Origin: Auanema rhodensis
Lineage: Eukaryota > Nematoda > Chromadorea > Rhabditida > Rhabditidae
NCBI GenBank assembly: GCA_964057225.1
Contig: OZ059895.1
Coordinates: forward strand, 3,658,001 to 3,722,000
Length of the DNA stretch: 64,000 nucleotides
Direction of reading: 5' to 3'
Positions 23,415 through 36,236 of this stretch are shown here, in pieces. The position numbers and the translations under genes are program-made. The notes under the pieces were generated by a model. The model worked only from the letters and a program-made list of their open reading frames with translations. It was not told the DNA's origin and did no database searches. Within the stretch, counting starts at the first letter, position 1, and every line of letters begins with the position of its first letter.

Positions 23415-26400
23415 TGTATCTATCTTGTAAAGATAGTAATATATCATATGTTGAACACTATGTTGGAAAGATTTTAATTCAGATTTTCGAACTTTTATTC
23501 AGTTTGTTTTTTAAACTTTGAATAAGAACTTTGATTTTTGTACACCCATAAATTATACGCAGCACAGGTTACCCTTAATTAATGAACTGACCGACTAATC
23601 AGACATGGATCTTTCCAAGTTCTGTTGCTTGAACGGATGTTTTCCTACGTAGGCTAGTAAAACATGCCCTTCAAAGCATCAGAACATGTGACCACATTCC
23701 AATTTTTTTGTATCTATCTTGTAAAGATAGTAATATATCATATGTTGAACACTATGTTGGAAAGATTTTAATTCAGATTTTTTCAACTTTCACTCAGTTT
23801 GTTTTCTAAACTTTGATTAAGAACTTTGATTTTTGTACACCCATAAATTATACGCAGCACAGGTTACCCTTAAATAATGAACTGACCGACTAATCAGACA
23901 TGGATCTTTCCTAGTTCTGTTGCTTGAATGGATGTTTTCCTACGTAGGCTAGTAAAACATGCCCTTCAAAGCATCAGAACATGTGATCACATTCCAATTT
24001 TTTTGTATCTATCTTGTAAAGATAGTAATATATCATATGTTGAACACTATGTTGGAAAGATTTTAATTCAGATTTTCGAACTTTTATTCAGTTTGTTTTT
24101 TAAACTTTGAATAAGAACTTTGATTTTTGTACACCCATAAATTATACGCAGCACAGGTTAGCCTTAAATAATGAACTGACCGACTAATCAGACATGGATC
24201 TTTCCTAGTTCTGTTGCTTGAATGGATGTTTTCCTACGTAGGCTTTTAAAACATGCCCTTCAAAGCATCAGAACATGTGATCACATTCCAATTTTTTCGT
24301 ATCTATCTTGTAAAGATAGTAATAAACTTTGATTTTTGTACACCCATAAATTTTACGCAGCACAGGTTACCCTTAAATAATGAACTGACCGACTAATCAG
24401 ACATGGATCTTTCCAAGTTCTGTTGCTTGAACGGATGTTTTCCTACGTAGGCTAGTAAAACATGCCCTTCAAAGCATCAGAACATGTGATCACATTCCAA
24501 TTTTTTTGTATCTATCTTGTAAAGATAGTAATATATCATATGTTGAACACTATGTTGGAAAGATTTTAATTCAGATTTTCGAACTTTTATTCAGTTTGTT
24601 TTTTAAACTTTGATTAAGAACTTTGATTTTTGTACACCCATAAATTATACGCAGCACAGGTTACCCTTAATTAATGAACTGACCGACTAATCAGACATGG
24701 ATCTTTCCAAGTTCTGTTGCTTGAACGGATGTTTTCCTACGTAGGCTAGTAAAACATGCCCTTCAAAGCATCAGAACATGTGACCACATTCCAATTTTTT
24801 TGTATCTATCTTGTAAAGATAGTAATATATCATATGTTGAACACTATGTTGGAAAGATTTTAATTCAGATTTTTTCAACTTTCACTCAGTTTGTTTTCTA
24901 AACTTTGATTAAGAACCTTGAGTTTTGTACACCCATAAATTATACGCAGCACAGGTTACCCTTAAATAATGAACTGACCGACTAATCAGACATGGATCTT
25001 CCCAAGTTCTGTTGCTTGAATGGATGTTTTCCTACAGAGGCTAGTAAAACATGCCCTTCAAAGCATCAGAACATGTGATCACATTCCAATTTTTTTGTAT
25101 CTATCTTGTAAAGATAGTAATAAACTTCGATTTTTGTACACCCATAAATTATACGCAGCACAGGTTACCCTTAAATAATGAACTGACCGACTAATCAGAC
25201 ATGGATCTTTCCAAGTTCTGTTGCTTGAACGGATGTTTTCCTACGTAGGCTAGTAAAACATGCCCTTCAAAGCATCAGAACATGTGACCACATTCCAATT
25301 TTTTTGTATCTATCTTGTAAAGATAGTGATATATCATATGTTGAACACTATGTTCGAAAGATTTTAATTCAGATTTTTTCAACTTTCACTCAGTTTGTTT
25401 TCTAAACTTTGATTAAGAACCTTGTTGTTTGTACACCCATAAAATATACGCAGCACAGGTTACCCTTAAATAATGAACTGACCGACTAATCAGACATGGA
25501 TCTTTCCTAGTTCTGTTGCTTGAATGGATGTTTTCCTACGTAGGCTAGTAAAACATGCCCTTCAAAGCATCAGAACATGTGATCACATTCCAATTTTTTT
25601 GTATCTATCTTGTAAAGATAGTAATATATCATATGTTGAACACTATGTTGGAAAGATTTTAATTCAGATTTTCTAACTTTTAATCAGTTTGTTTTTTAAA
25701 CTTTGATTAAGAACTTTGATTTTTGTACACCCATAAATTATACGCAGCACAGGTTACCCTTAAATAATGAACTGACCGACTAATCAGACATGGATCTTTC
25801 CTAGTTCTGTTGCTTGAATGGATGTTTTCCTACGTAGGCTAGTAAAACATGCCCTTCAAAGCATCAGAACATGTGACCACATTCCAATTTTTTTGTATCT
25901 ATCTTGTAAAGATAGTAATAAACTTTGATTTTTGTACACCCATAAATTATACGCAGCACAGGTTACCCTTAAATAATGAAATGACCGACTAATCAGACAT
26001 GGATCTTTCCAAGTTCTGTTGCTTGAACGGATGTTTTCCTACGTAGGCTAGTAAAACATGCCCTTCAAAGCATCAGAACATGTGATCACATTCCAATTTT
26101 TTTGTATCTATCTTGTAAAGATAGTAATATATCATATGTTGAACACTATGTTGGAAAGATTTTAATTCAGATTTTCGAACTTTTATACGCAGCACAGGTT
26201 ACCCTTAATTAATGAACTGACCGACTAATCAGACATGGATCTTTCCAAGTTCTGTTGCTTGAATGGATGTTTTCCTACGTAGGCTAGTAAAACATGCCCT
26301 TCAAAGCATCAGAACATGTGATCACATTCCAATTTTTTCGTATCTATCTTGTAAAGATAGTAATAAACTTTGATTTTCGTACACCCATAAATTATACGCA

Positions 26401-27401
26401 GCACAGGTTACCCTTAAATAATGAACTGACCGACTAATCATACATGGATCTTTCCAAGTTCTGTTGCTTGAACGGATGTTTTCCTACGTAGGCTAGTAAA
26501 ACATGCCCTTCAAAGCATCAGAACATGTGATCACATTCCAATTTTTTTGTATCTATCTTGTAAAGATAGTAATATATCATATGTTGAACACTATGTTGGA
26601 AAGATTTTAATTCAGATTTTCGAACTTTTATTCAGTTTGTTTTTTAAACTTTGAATAAGAACTTTGATTTTTGTACACCCATAAATTATACGCAGCACAG
26701 GTTACCCTTAATTAATGAACTGACCGACTAATCAGACATGGATCTTTCCAAGTTCTGTTGCTTGAATGGATGTTTTCCTACGTAGGCTAGTAAAACATGC
26801 CCTTCAAAGCATCAGAACATGTGATCACATTCCAATTTTTTTGTATCTATCTTGTAAAGATAGTAATATATCATATGTTGAACACTATGTTGGAAAGATT
26901 TTAATACAGATTTTCTAACTTTTAATCAGTTTGTTTTTTAAACTTTGATTAAGAACTTTGATTTTTGTACACCCATAAATTATACGCAGCACAGGTTACC
27001 CTTAAATAATGAACTGACCGACTAATCAGACATGGATCTTTCCTAGTTCTGTTGCTTGAATGGATGTTTTCCTACGTAGGCTAGTAAAACATGCCCTTCA
27101 AAGCATCAGAACATGTGATCACATTCCAATTTTTTTGTATCTATCTTGTAAAGATAGTAATAAACTTTGATTTTTGTACACCCATAAATTATACGCAGCA
27201 CAGGTTACCCTTAAATAATGAACTGACCGAATAATCAGACATGGATCTTTCCTAGTTCTGTTGCTTGAATGGATGTTTTCCTACGTAGGCTAGTAAAACA
27301 TGCCCTTCAAAGCATCAGAACATGTGACCACATTCCAATTTTTTTGTATCTATCTTGTAAAGATAGTAATAAACTTTGATTTTTGTACACCCATAAATTA
27401 T

Positions 27402-29735
27402 ACGCAGCACAGGTTACCCTTAATTAATGAACTGACCGACTAATCAGACATGGATCTTTCCAAGTTCTGTTGCTTGAATGGATGTTTTCCTACGTAGGCT
27501 AGTAAAACATGCCCTTCAAAGCATCAGAACATGTGATCACATTCCAATTTTTTTGTATCTATCTTGTAAAGATAGTAATATATCATATGTTGAACACTAT
27601 GTTGGAAAGATTTTAATTCAGATTTTCTAACTTTTAATCAGTTTGTTTTTTAAACTTTGATTAAGAACTTTGATTTTTGTACACCCATAAATTATACGCA
27701 GCACAGGTTACCCTTAAATAATGAACTGACCGACTAATCAGACATGGATCTTTCCTAGTTCTGTTGCTTGAATGGATGTTTTCCTACGTAGGCTTTTAAA
27801 ACATGCCCTTCAAAGCATCAGAACATGTGATCACATTCCAATTTTTTCGTATCTATCTTGTAAAGATAGTAATAAACTTTGATTTTTGTACACCCATAAA
27901 TTATACGCAGCACAGGTTACCCTTAAATAATGAACTGACCGACTAATCAGACATGGATCTTTCCAAGTTCTGTTGCTTGAACGGATGTTTTCCTACGTAG
28001 GCTAGTAAAACATGCCCTTCAAAGCATCAGAACATGTGATCACATTCCAATTTTTTTGTATCTATCTTGTAAAGATAGTAATATATCATATGTTGAACAC
28101 TATGTTGGAAAGATTTTAATTCAGATTTTCGAACTTTTATTCAGTTTGTTTTTTAAACTTTGATTAAGAACTTTGATTTTTGTACACCCATAAATTATAC
28201 GCAGCACAGGTTACCCTTAATTAATGAACTGACCGACTAATCAGACATGGATCTTTCCAAGTTCTGTTGCTTGAACGGATGTTTTCCTACGTAGGCTAGT
28301 AAAACATGCCCTTCAAAGCATCAGAACATGTGACCACATTCCAATTTTTTTGTATCTATCTTGTAAAGATAGTAATATATCATATGTTGAACACTATGTT
28401 GGAAAGATTTTAATTCAGATTTTCGAACTTTTATTCAGTTTGTTTTTTAAACTTTGATTAAGAACCTTGAGTTTTGTACACCCATAAATTATACGCAGCA
28501 CAGGTTACCCTTAAATAATGAACTGACCGACTAATCAGACATGGATCTTCCCAAGTTCTGTTGCTTGAATGGATGTTTTCCTACAGAGGCTAGTAAAACA
28601 TGCCCTTCAAAGCATCAGAACATGTGATCACATTCCAATTTTTTTGTATCTATCTTGTAAAGATAGTAATAAACTTTGATTTTTTTACACCCATAAATTA
28701 TACGCAGCACAGGTTACCCTTAAATAATGAACTGACCGACTAATCAGACATGGATCTTTCCAAGTTCTGTTGCTTGAACGGATGTTTTCCTACGTAGGCT
28801 AGTAAAACATGCCCTTCAAAGCATCAGAACATGTGACCACATTCCAATTTTTTTGTATCTATCTTGTAAAGATAGTGATATATCATATGTTGAACACTAT
28901 GTTGGAAAGATTTTAATTCAGATTTTTTCAACTTTCACTCAGTTTGTTTTCTAAACTTTGATTAAGAACCTTGTTGTTTGTACACCCATAAAATATACGC
29001 AGCATAGGTTACCCTTAAATAATGAACTGACCGACTAATCAGACATGGATCTTTCCTAGTTCTGTTGCTTGAATGGATGTTTTCCTACGTAGGCTAGTAA
29101 AACATGCCCTTCAAAGCATCAGAACATGTGATCACATTCCAATTTTTTTGTATCTATCTTGTAAAGATAGTAATATATCATATGTTGAACACTATGTTGG
29201 AAAGATTTTAATTCAGATTTTCTAACTTTTAATCAGTTTGTTTTTTAAACTTTGATTAAGAACTTTGATTTTTGTACACCCATAAATTATACGCAGCACA
29301 GGTTACCCTTAAATAATGAACTGACCGACTAATCAGACATGGATCTTTCCTAGTTCTGTTGCTTGAATGGATGTTTTCCTACGTAGGCTAGTAAAACATG
29401 CCCTTCAAAGCATCAGAACATGTGACCACATTCCAATTTTTTTGTATCTATCTTGTAAAGATAGTAATAAAATTTGATTTTTGTACACCCATAAATTATA
29501 CGCAGCACAGGTTACCCTTAAATAATGAACTGACCGACTAATCAGACATGGATCTTTCCAACTTCTGTTGCTTGAACGGATGTTTTCCTACGTAGGCTAG
29601 TAAAACATGCCCTTCAAAGCATCAGAACATGTGATCACATTCCAATTTTTTTGTATCTATCTTGTAAAGATAGTAATATATCATATGTTGAACACTATGT
29701 TGGAAAGATTTTAATTCAGATTTTCGAACTTTTAT
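27402..29735 (+). repeat. HOR unit A, nine monomers, 2334 bp
   Basis: Order Lb S Lb Lb* S La Lb S M. Markers in order are GGCTTTTAAAAC, CTACAGAGG, a TTTTTTACACCC junction, GATAGTGATATATC, AATAAAATTTG and TCCAACTTCTG. The fourth unit (28199-28492) is a hybrid: its 3' half is Lb-type but its end is the La-type ACCTTGAGT, which makes the unit one base shorter than HOR B. Confidence 0.85.
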
Positions 29736-32070
29736 ACGCAGCACAGGTTACCCTTAATTAATGAACTGACCGACTAATCAGACATGGATCTTTCCAAGTT
29801 CTGTTGCTTGAATGGATGTTTTCCTACGTAGGCTAGTAAAACATGCCCTTCAAAGCATCAGAACATGTGATCACATTCCAATTTTTTTGTATCTATCTTG
29901 TAAAGATAGTAATATATCATATGTTGAACACTATGTTGGAAAGATTTTAATTCAGATTTTCTAACTTTTAATCAGTTTGTTTTTTAAACTTTGATTAAGA
30001 ACTTTGATTTTTGTACACCCATAAATTATACGCAGCACAGGTTACCCTTAAATAATGAACTGACCGACTAATCAGACATGGATCTTTCCTAGTTCTGTTG
30101 CTTGAATGGATGTTTTCCTACGTAGGCTTTTAAAACATGCCCTTCAAAGCATCAGAACATGTGATCACATTCCAATTTTTTCGTATCTATCTTGTAAAGA
30201 TAGTAATAAACTTTGATTTTTGTACACCCATAAATTATACGCAGCACAGGTTACCCTTAAATAATGAACTGACCGACTAATCAGACATGGATCTTTCCAA
30301 GTTCTGTTGCTTGAACGGATGTTTTCCTACGTAGGCTAGTAAAACATGCCCTTCAAAGCATCAGAACATGTGATCACATTCCAATTTTTTTGTATCTATC
30401 TTGTAAAGATAGTAATATATCATATGTTGAACACTATGTTGGAAAGATTTTAATTCAGATTTTCGAACTTTTATTCAGTTTGTTTTTTAAACTTTGATTA
30501 AGAACTTTGATTTTTGTACACCCATAAATTATACGCAGCACAGGTTACCCTTAATTAATGAACTGACCGACTAATCAGACATGGATCTTTCCAAGTTCTG
30601 TTGCTTGAACGGATGTTTTCCTACGTAGGCTAGTAAAACATGCCCTTCAAAGCATCAGAACATGTGACCACATTCCAATTTTTTTGTATCTATCTTGTAA
30701 AGATAGTAATATATCATATGTTGAACACTATGTTGGAAAGATTTTAATTCAGATTTTTTCAACTTTCACTCAGTTTGTTTTCTAAACTTTGATTAAGAAC
30801 CTTGAGTTTTGTACACCCATAAATTATACGCAGCACAGGTTACCCTTAAATAATGAACTGACCGACTAATCAGACATGGATCTTCCCAAGTTCTGTTGCT
30901 TGAATGGATGTTTTCCTACAGAGGCTAGTAAAACATGCCCTTCAAAGCATCAGAACATGTGATCACATTCCAATTTTTTTGTATCTATCTTGTAAAGATA
31001 GTAATAAACTTTGATTTTTTTACACCCATAAATTATACGCAGCACAGGTTACCCTTAAATAATGAACTGACCGACTAATCAGACATGGATCTTTCCAAGT
31101 TCTGTTGCTTGAACGGATGTTTTCCTACGTAGGCTAGTAAAACATGCCCTTCAAAGCATCAGAACATGTGACCACATTCCAATTTTTTTGTATCTATCTT
31201 GTAAAGATAGTGATATATCATATGTTGAACACTATGTTGGAAAGATTTTAATTCAGATTTTTTCAACTTTCACTCAGTTTGTTTTCTAAACTTTGATTAA
31301 GAACCTTGTTGTTTGTACACCCATAAAATATACGCAGCACAGGTTACCCTTAAATAATGAACTGACCGACTAATCAGACATGGATCTTTCCTAGTTCTGT
31401 TGCTTGAATGGATGTTTTCCTACGTAGGCTAGTAAAACATGCCCTTCAAAGCATCAGAACATGTGATCACATTCCAATTTTTTTGTATCTATCTTGTAAA
31501 GATAGTAATATATCATATGTTGAACACTATGTTGGAAAGATTTTAATTCAGATTTTCTAACTTTTAATCAGTTTGTTTTTTAAACTTTGATTAAGAACTT
31601 TGATTTTTGTACACCCATAAATTATACGCAGCACAGGTTACCCTTAAATAATGAACTGACCGACTAATGAGACATGGATCTTTCCTAGTTCTGTTGCTTG
31701 AATGGATGTTTTCCTACGTAGGCTAGTAAAACATGCCCTTCAAAGCATCAGAACATGTGACCACATTCCAATTTTTTTGTATCTATCTTGTAAAGATAGT
31801 AATAAAATTTGATTTTTGTACACCCATAAATTATACGCAGCACAGGTTACCCTTAAATAATGAACTGACCGACTAATCAGACATGGATCTTTCCAACTTC
31901 TGTTGCTTGAACGGATGTTTTCCTACGTAGGCTAGTAAAACATGCCCTTCAAAGCATCAGAACATGTGATCACATTCCAATTTTTTTGTATCTATCTTGT
32001 AAAGATAGTAATATATCATATGTTGAACACTATGTTGGAAAGATTTTAATTCAGATTTTCGAACTTTTAT
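29736..32070 (+). repeat. HOR unit B, nine monomers, 2335 bp
   Basis: Order Lb S Lb La S La Lb S M, abutting unit A and sharing all its diagnostic variants at a 2333-2335 bp offset (CTACAGAGG 28583/30917, TTTTTTACACCC, AATAAAATTTG, TCCAACTTCTG 29556/31891). This is the cleanest example of the ~2335-bp HOR. Differences noticed are AATGAGACATGG near 31668 and GCATAGG near 29000 in unit A. Confidence 0.87.
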
Positions 32071-33901
32071 ACGCAGCACAGGTTACCCTTAATTAATGAA
32101 CTGACCGACTAATCAGACATGGATCTTTCCAAGTTCTGTTGCTTGAATGGATGTTTTCCTACGTAGGCTAGTAAAACATGCCCTTCAAAGCATCAGAACA
32201 TGTGATCACATTCCAATTTTTTTGTATCTATCTTGTAAAGATAGTAATATATCATATGTTGAACACTATGTTGGAAAGATTTTAATTCAGATTTTCTAAC
32301 TTTTAATCAGTTTGTTTTTTAAACTTTGATTAAGAACTTTGATTTTTGTACACCCATAAATTATACGCAGCACAGGTTACCCTTAAATAATGAACTGACC
32401 GACTAATCAGACATGGATCTTTCCTAGTTCTGTTGCTTGAATGGATGTTTTCCTACGTAGGCTTTTAAAACATGCCCTTCAAAGCATCAGAACATGTGAT
32501 CACATTCCAATTTTTTCGTATCTATCTTGTAAAGATAGTAATAAACTTTGATTTTTGTACACCCATAAATTATACGCAGCACAGGTTACCCTTAAATAAT
32601 GAACTGACCGACTAATCAGACATGGATCTTTCCAAGTTCTGTTGCTTGAACGGATGTTTTCCTACGTAGGCTAGTAAAACATGCCCTTCAAAGCATCAGA
32701 ACATGTGATCACATTCCAATTTTTTTGTATCTATCTTGTAAAGATAGTAATATATCATATGTTGAACACTATGTTGGAAAGATTTTAATTCAGATTTTCG
32801 AACTTTTATTCAGTTTGTTTTTTAAACTTTGATTAAGAACTTTGATTTTTGTACACCCATAAATTATACGCAGCACAGGTTACCCTTAATTAATGAACTG
32901 ACCGACTAATCAGACATGGATCTTTCCAAGTTCTGTTGCTTGAACGGATGTTTTCCTACGTAGGCTAGTAAAACATGCCCTTCAAAGCATCAGAACATGC
33001 GACCACATTCCAATTTTTTTGTATCTATCTTGTAAAGATAGTAATATATCATATGTTGAACACTATGTTGGAAAGATTTTAATTCAGATTTTTTCAACTT
33101 TCACTCAGTTTGTTTTCTAAACTTTGATTAAGAACCTTGAGTTTTGTACACCCATAAATTATACGCAGCACAGGTTACCCTTAAATAATGAACTGACCGA
33201 CTAATCAGACATGGATCTTCCCAAGTTCTGTTGCTTGAATGGATGTTTTCCTACAGAGGCTAGTAAAACATGCCCTTCAAAGCATCAGAACATGTGATCA
33301 CATTCCAATTTTTTTGTATCTATCTTGTAAAGATAGTAATATATCATATGTTGAACACTATGTTGGAAAGATTTTAATTCAGATTTTCTAACTTTTAATC
33401 AGTTTGTTTTTTAAACTTTGATTAAGAACTTTGATTTTTGTACACCCATAAATTATACGCAGCACAGGTTACCCTTAAATAATGAACTGACCGACTAATC
33501 AGACATGGATCTTTCCTAGTTCTGTTGCTTGAATGGATGTTTTCCTACGTAGGCTAGTAAAACATGCCCTTCAAAGCATCAGAACATGTGACCACATTCC
33601 AATTTTTTTGTATCTATCTTGTAAAGATAGTAATAAACTTTGATTTTTGTACACCCATAAATTATACGCAGCACAGGTTACCCTTAAATAATGAACTGAC
33701 CGACTAATCAGACATGGATCTTTCCAAGTTCTGTTGCTTGAACGGATGTTTTCCTACGTAGGCTAGTAAAACATGCCCTTCAAAGCATCAGAAAATGTGA
33801 TCACATTCCAATTTTTTTGTATCTATCTTGTAAAGATAGTAATATATCATATGTTGAACACTATGTTGGAAAGATTTTAATTCAGATTTTCGAACTTTTA
33901 T
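32071..33901 (+). repeat. HOR unit C, shortened to 1831 bp
   Basis: Order Lb S Lb La Lb S M. Relative to unit B it lacks 504 bp, exactly one S plus one La. The unit 33163-33456 has the CTACAGAGG front of the missing S and the CTAACTTTTAATCAG rear of the following Lb. The loss is therefore an in-register crossover inside monomers that leaves no scar. Confidence 0.83.
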
Positions 33902-36236
33902 ACGCAGCACAGGTTACCCTTAATTAATGAACTGACCGACTAATCAGACATGGATCTTTCCAAGTTCTGTTGCTTGAATGGATGTTTTCCTACGTAGGCT
34001 AGTAAAACATGCCCTTCAAAGCATCAGAACATGTGATCACATTCCAATTTTTTTGTATCTATCTTGTAAAGATAGTAATATATCATATGTTGAACACTAT
34101 GTTGGAAAGATTTTAATTCAGATTTTCTAACTTTTAATCAGTTTGTTTTTTAAACTTTGATTAAGAACTTTGATTTTTGTACACCCATAAATTATACGCA
34201 GCACAGATTACCCTTAAATAATGAACTGACCGACTAATCAGACATGGATCTTTCCTAGTTCTGTTGCTTGAATGGATGTTTTCCTACGTAGGCTTTTAAA
34301 ACATGCCCTTCAAAGCATCAGAACATGTGATCACATTCCAATTTTTTCGTATCTATCTTGTAAAGATAGTAATAAACTTTGATTTTTGTACACCCATAAA
34401 TTATACGCAGCACAGGTTACCCTTAAATAATGAACTGACCGACTAATCAGACATGGATCTTTCCAAGTTCTGTTGCTTGAACGGATGTTTTCCTACGTAG
34501 GCTAGTAAAACATGCCCTTCAAAGCATCAGAACATGTGACCACATTCCAATTTTTTTGTATCTATCTTGTAAAGATAGTGATATATCATATGTTGAACAC
34601 TATGTTGGAAAGATTTTAATTCAGATTTTTTCAACTTTCACTCAGTTTGTTTTCTAAACTTTGATTAAGAACCTTGTTGTTTGTACACCCATAAAATATA
34701 CGCAGCACAGGTTACCCTTAAATAATGAACTGACCGACTAATCAGACATGGATCTTTCCTAGTTCTGTTGCTTGAATGGATGTTTTCCTACGTAGGCTAG
34801 TAAAACATGCCCTTCAAAGCATCAGAACATGTGACCACATTCCAATTTTTTTGTATCTATCTTGTAAAGATAGTAATATATCATATGTTGAACACTATGT
34901 TGGAAAGATTTTAATTCAGATTTTCTAACTTTTAATCAGTTTGTTTTTTAAACTTTGATTAAGAACTTTGATTTTTGTACACCCATAAATTATACGCAGC
35001 ACAGGTTACCCTTAAATAATGAACTGACCAACTAATCAGACATGGATCTTTCCTAGTTCTGTTGCTTGAATGGATGTTTTCCTACGTAGGCTTTTAAAAC
35101 ATGCCCTTCAAAGCATCAGAACATGTGATCACATTCCAATTTTTTCGTATCTATCTTGTAAAGATAGTAATAAACTTTGATTTTTGTACACCCATAAATT
35201 ATACGCAGCACAGGTTACCCTTAAATAATGAACTGACCGACTAATCAGACATGGATCTTTCCAAGTTCTGTTGCTTGAACGGATGTTTTCCTACGTAGGC
35301 TAGTAAAACATGCCCTTCAAAGCATCAGAACATGTGACCACATTCCAATTTTTTTGTATCTATCTTGTAAAGATAGTGATATATCATAAGTTGAACACTA
35401 TGTTGGAAAGATTTTAATTCAGATTTTTTCAACTTTCACTCAGTTTGTTTTCTAAACTTTGATTAAGAACCTTGTTGTTTGTACACCCATAAAATATACG
35501 CAGCACAGGTTACCCTTAAATAATGAACTGACCGACTAATCAGACATGGATCTTTCCTAGTTCTGTTGCTTGAATGGATGTTTTCCTATGTAGGCTAGTA
35601 AAACATGCCCTTCAAAGCATCAGAACATGTGATCACATTCCAATTTTTTTGTATCTATCTTGTAAAGATAGTAATATATCATATGTTGAACACTATGTTG
35701 GAAAGATTTTAATTCAGATTTTCTAACTTTTTATCAGTTTGTTTTTTAAACTTTGATTAAGAACTTTGATTTTTGTACACCCATAAATTATACGCAGCAC
35801 AGGTTACCCTTAAATAATGAACTGACCGACTAATCAGACATGGATCTTTCCTAGTTCTGTTGCTTGAATGGATGTTTTCCTACGTAGGCTAGTAAAACAT
35901 GCCCTTCAAAGCATCAGAACATGTGACCACATTCCAATTTTTTTGTATCTATCTTGTAAAGATAGTAATAAACTTTGATTTTTGTACACCCATAAATTAT
36001 ACGCAGCACAGGTTACCCTTAAATAATGAACTGACCGACTAATCAGACATGGATCTTTCCAAGTTCTGTTGCTTGAACGGATGTTTTCCTACGTAGGCTA
36101 GTAAAACATGCCCTTCAAAGCATCAGAACATGTGATCACATTCCAATTTTTTTGTATCTATCTTGTAAAGATAGTAATATATCATATGTTGAACACTATG
36201 TTGGAAAGATTTTAATTCAGATTTTCGAACTTTTAT
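33902..36236 (+). repeat. HOR-like unit D, 2335 bp with a different order
   Basis: Order Lb S La Lb S La Lb S M. The length equals HOR B, but the composition differs: the S-La-Lb triplet with GGCTTTTAAAAC then GATAGTGATATATC occurs twice (34196-34993 and 34994-35791) and the CTACAGAGG unit is absent. The equal length is a by-product of monomer arithmetic and not evidence of simple copying. GGCTTTTAAAAC is last seen here (35092). Confidence 0.8.

Larger units (their letters stand above)
13173..27401 (+). repeat. Block 2: domain where M monomers first appear
   Basis: Order: S S Lb La S S La La S La; Lb S M Lb S Lb La S M(235) Lb; S S Lb La S S Lb S La Lb; S M Lb S Lb La S M Lb S; Lb La Lb S Lb La S La Lb S; M S Lb Lb S S. 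Diagnostic variants are GGCTTTTAAAAC for GGCTAGTAAAAC (from 14276), GGTTAGCCTT (14399, 19487, 24156), GATAGTGATATATC with GTTCGAAAG (about 15569, 20361, 25324) and TTGAATAAG. Segmental copies occur at offsets 4792-4793 and 9756. I see no gene. Confidence 0.82.

Noticed and set aside
33902-36236. A fourth copy of the 2335-bp HOR (same length)
   Set aside because: Monomer order and markers differ (no CTACAGAGG unit; the S-La-Lb triplet is doubled). The equal length follows from the monomer sizes, so I list it as HOR-like only.
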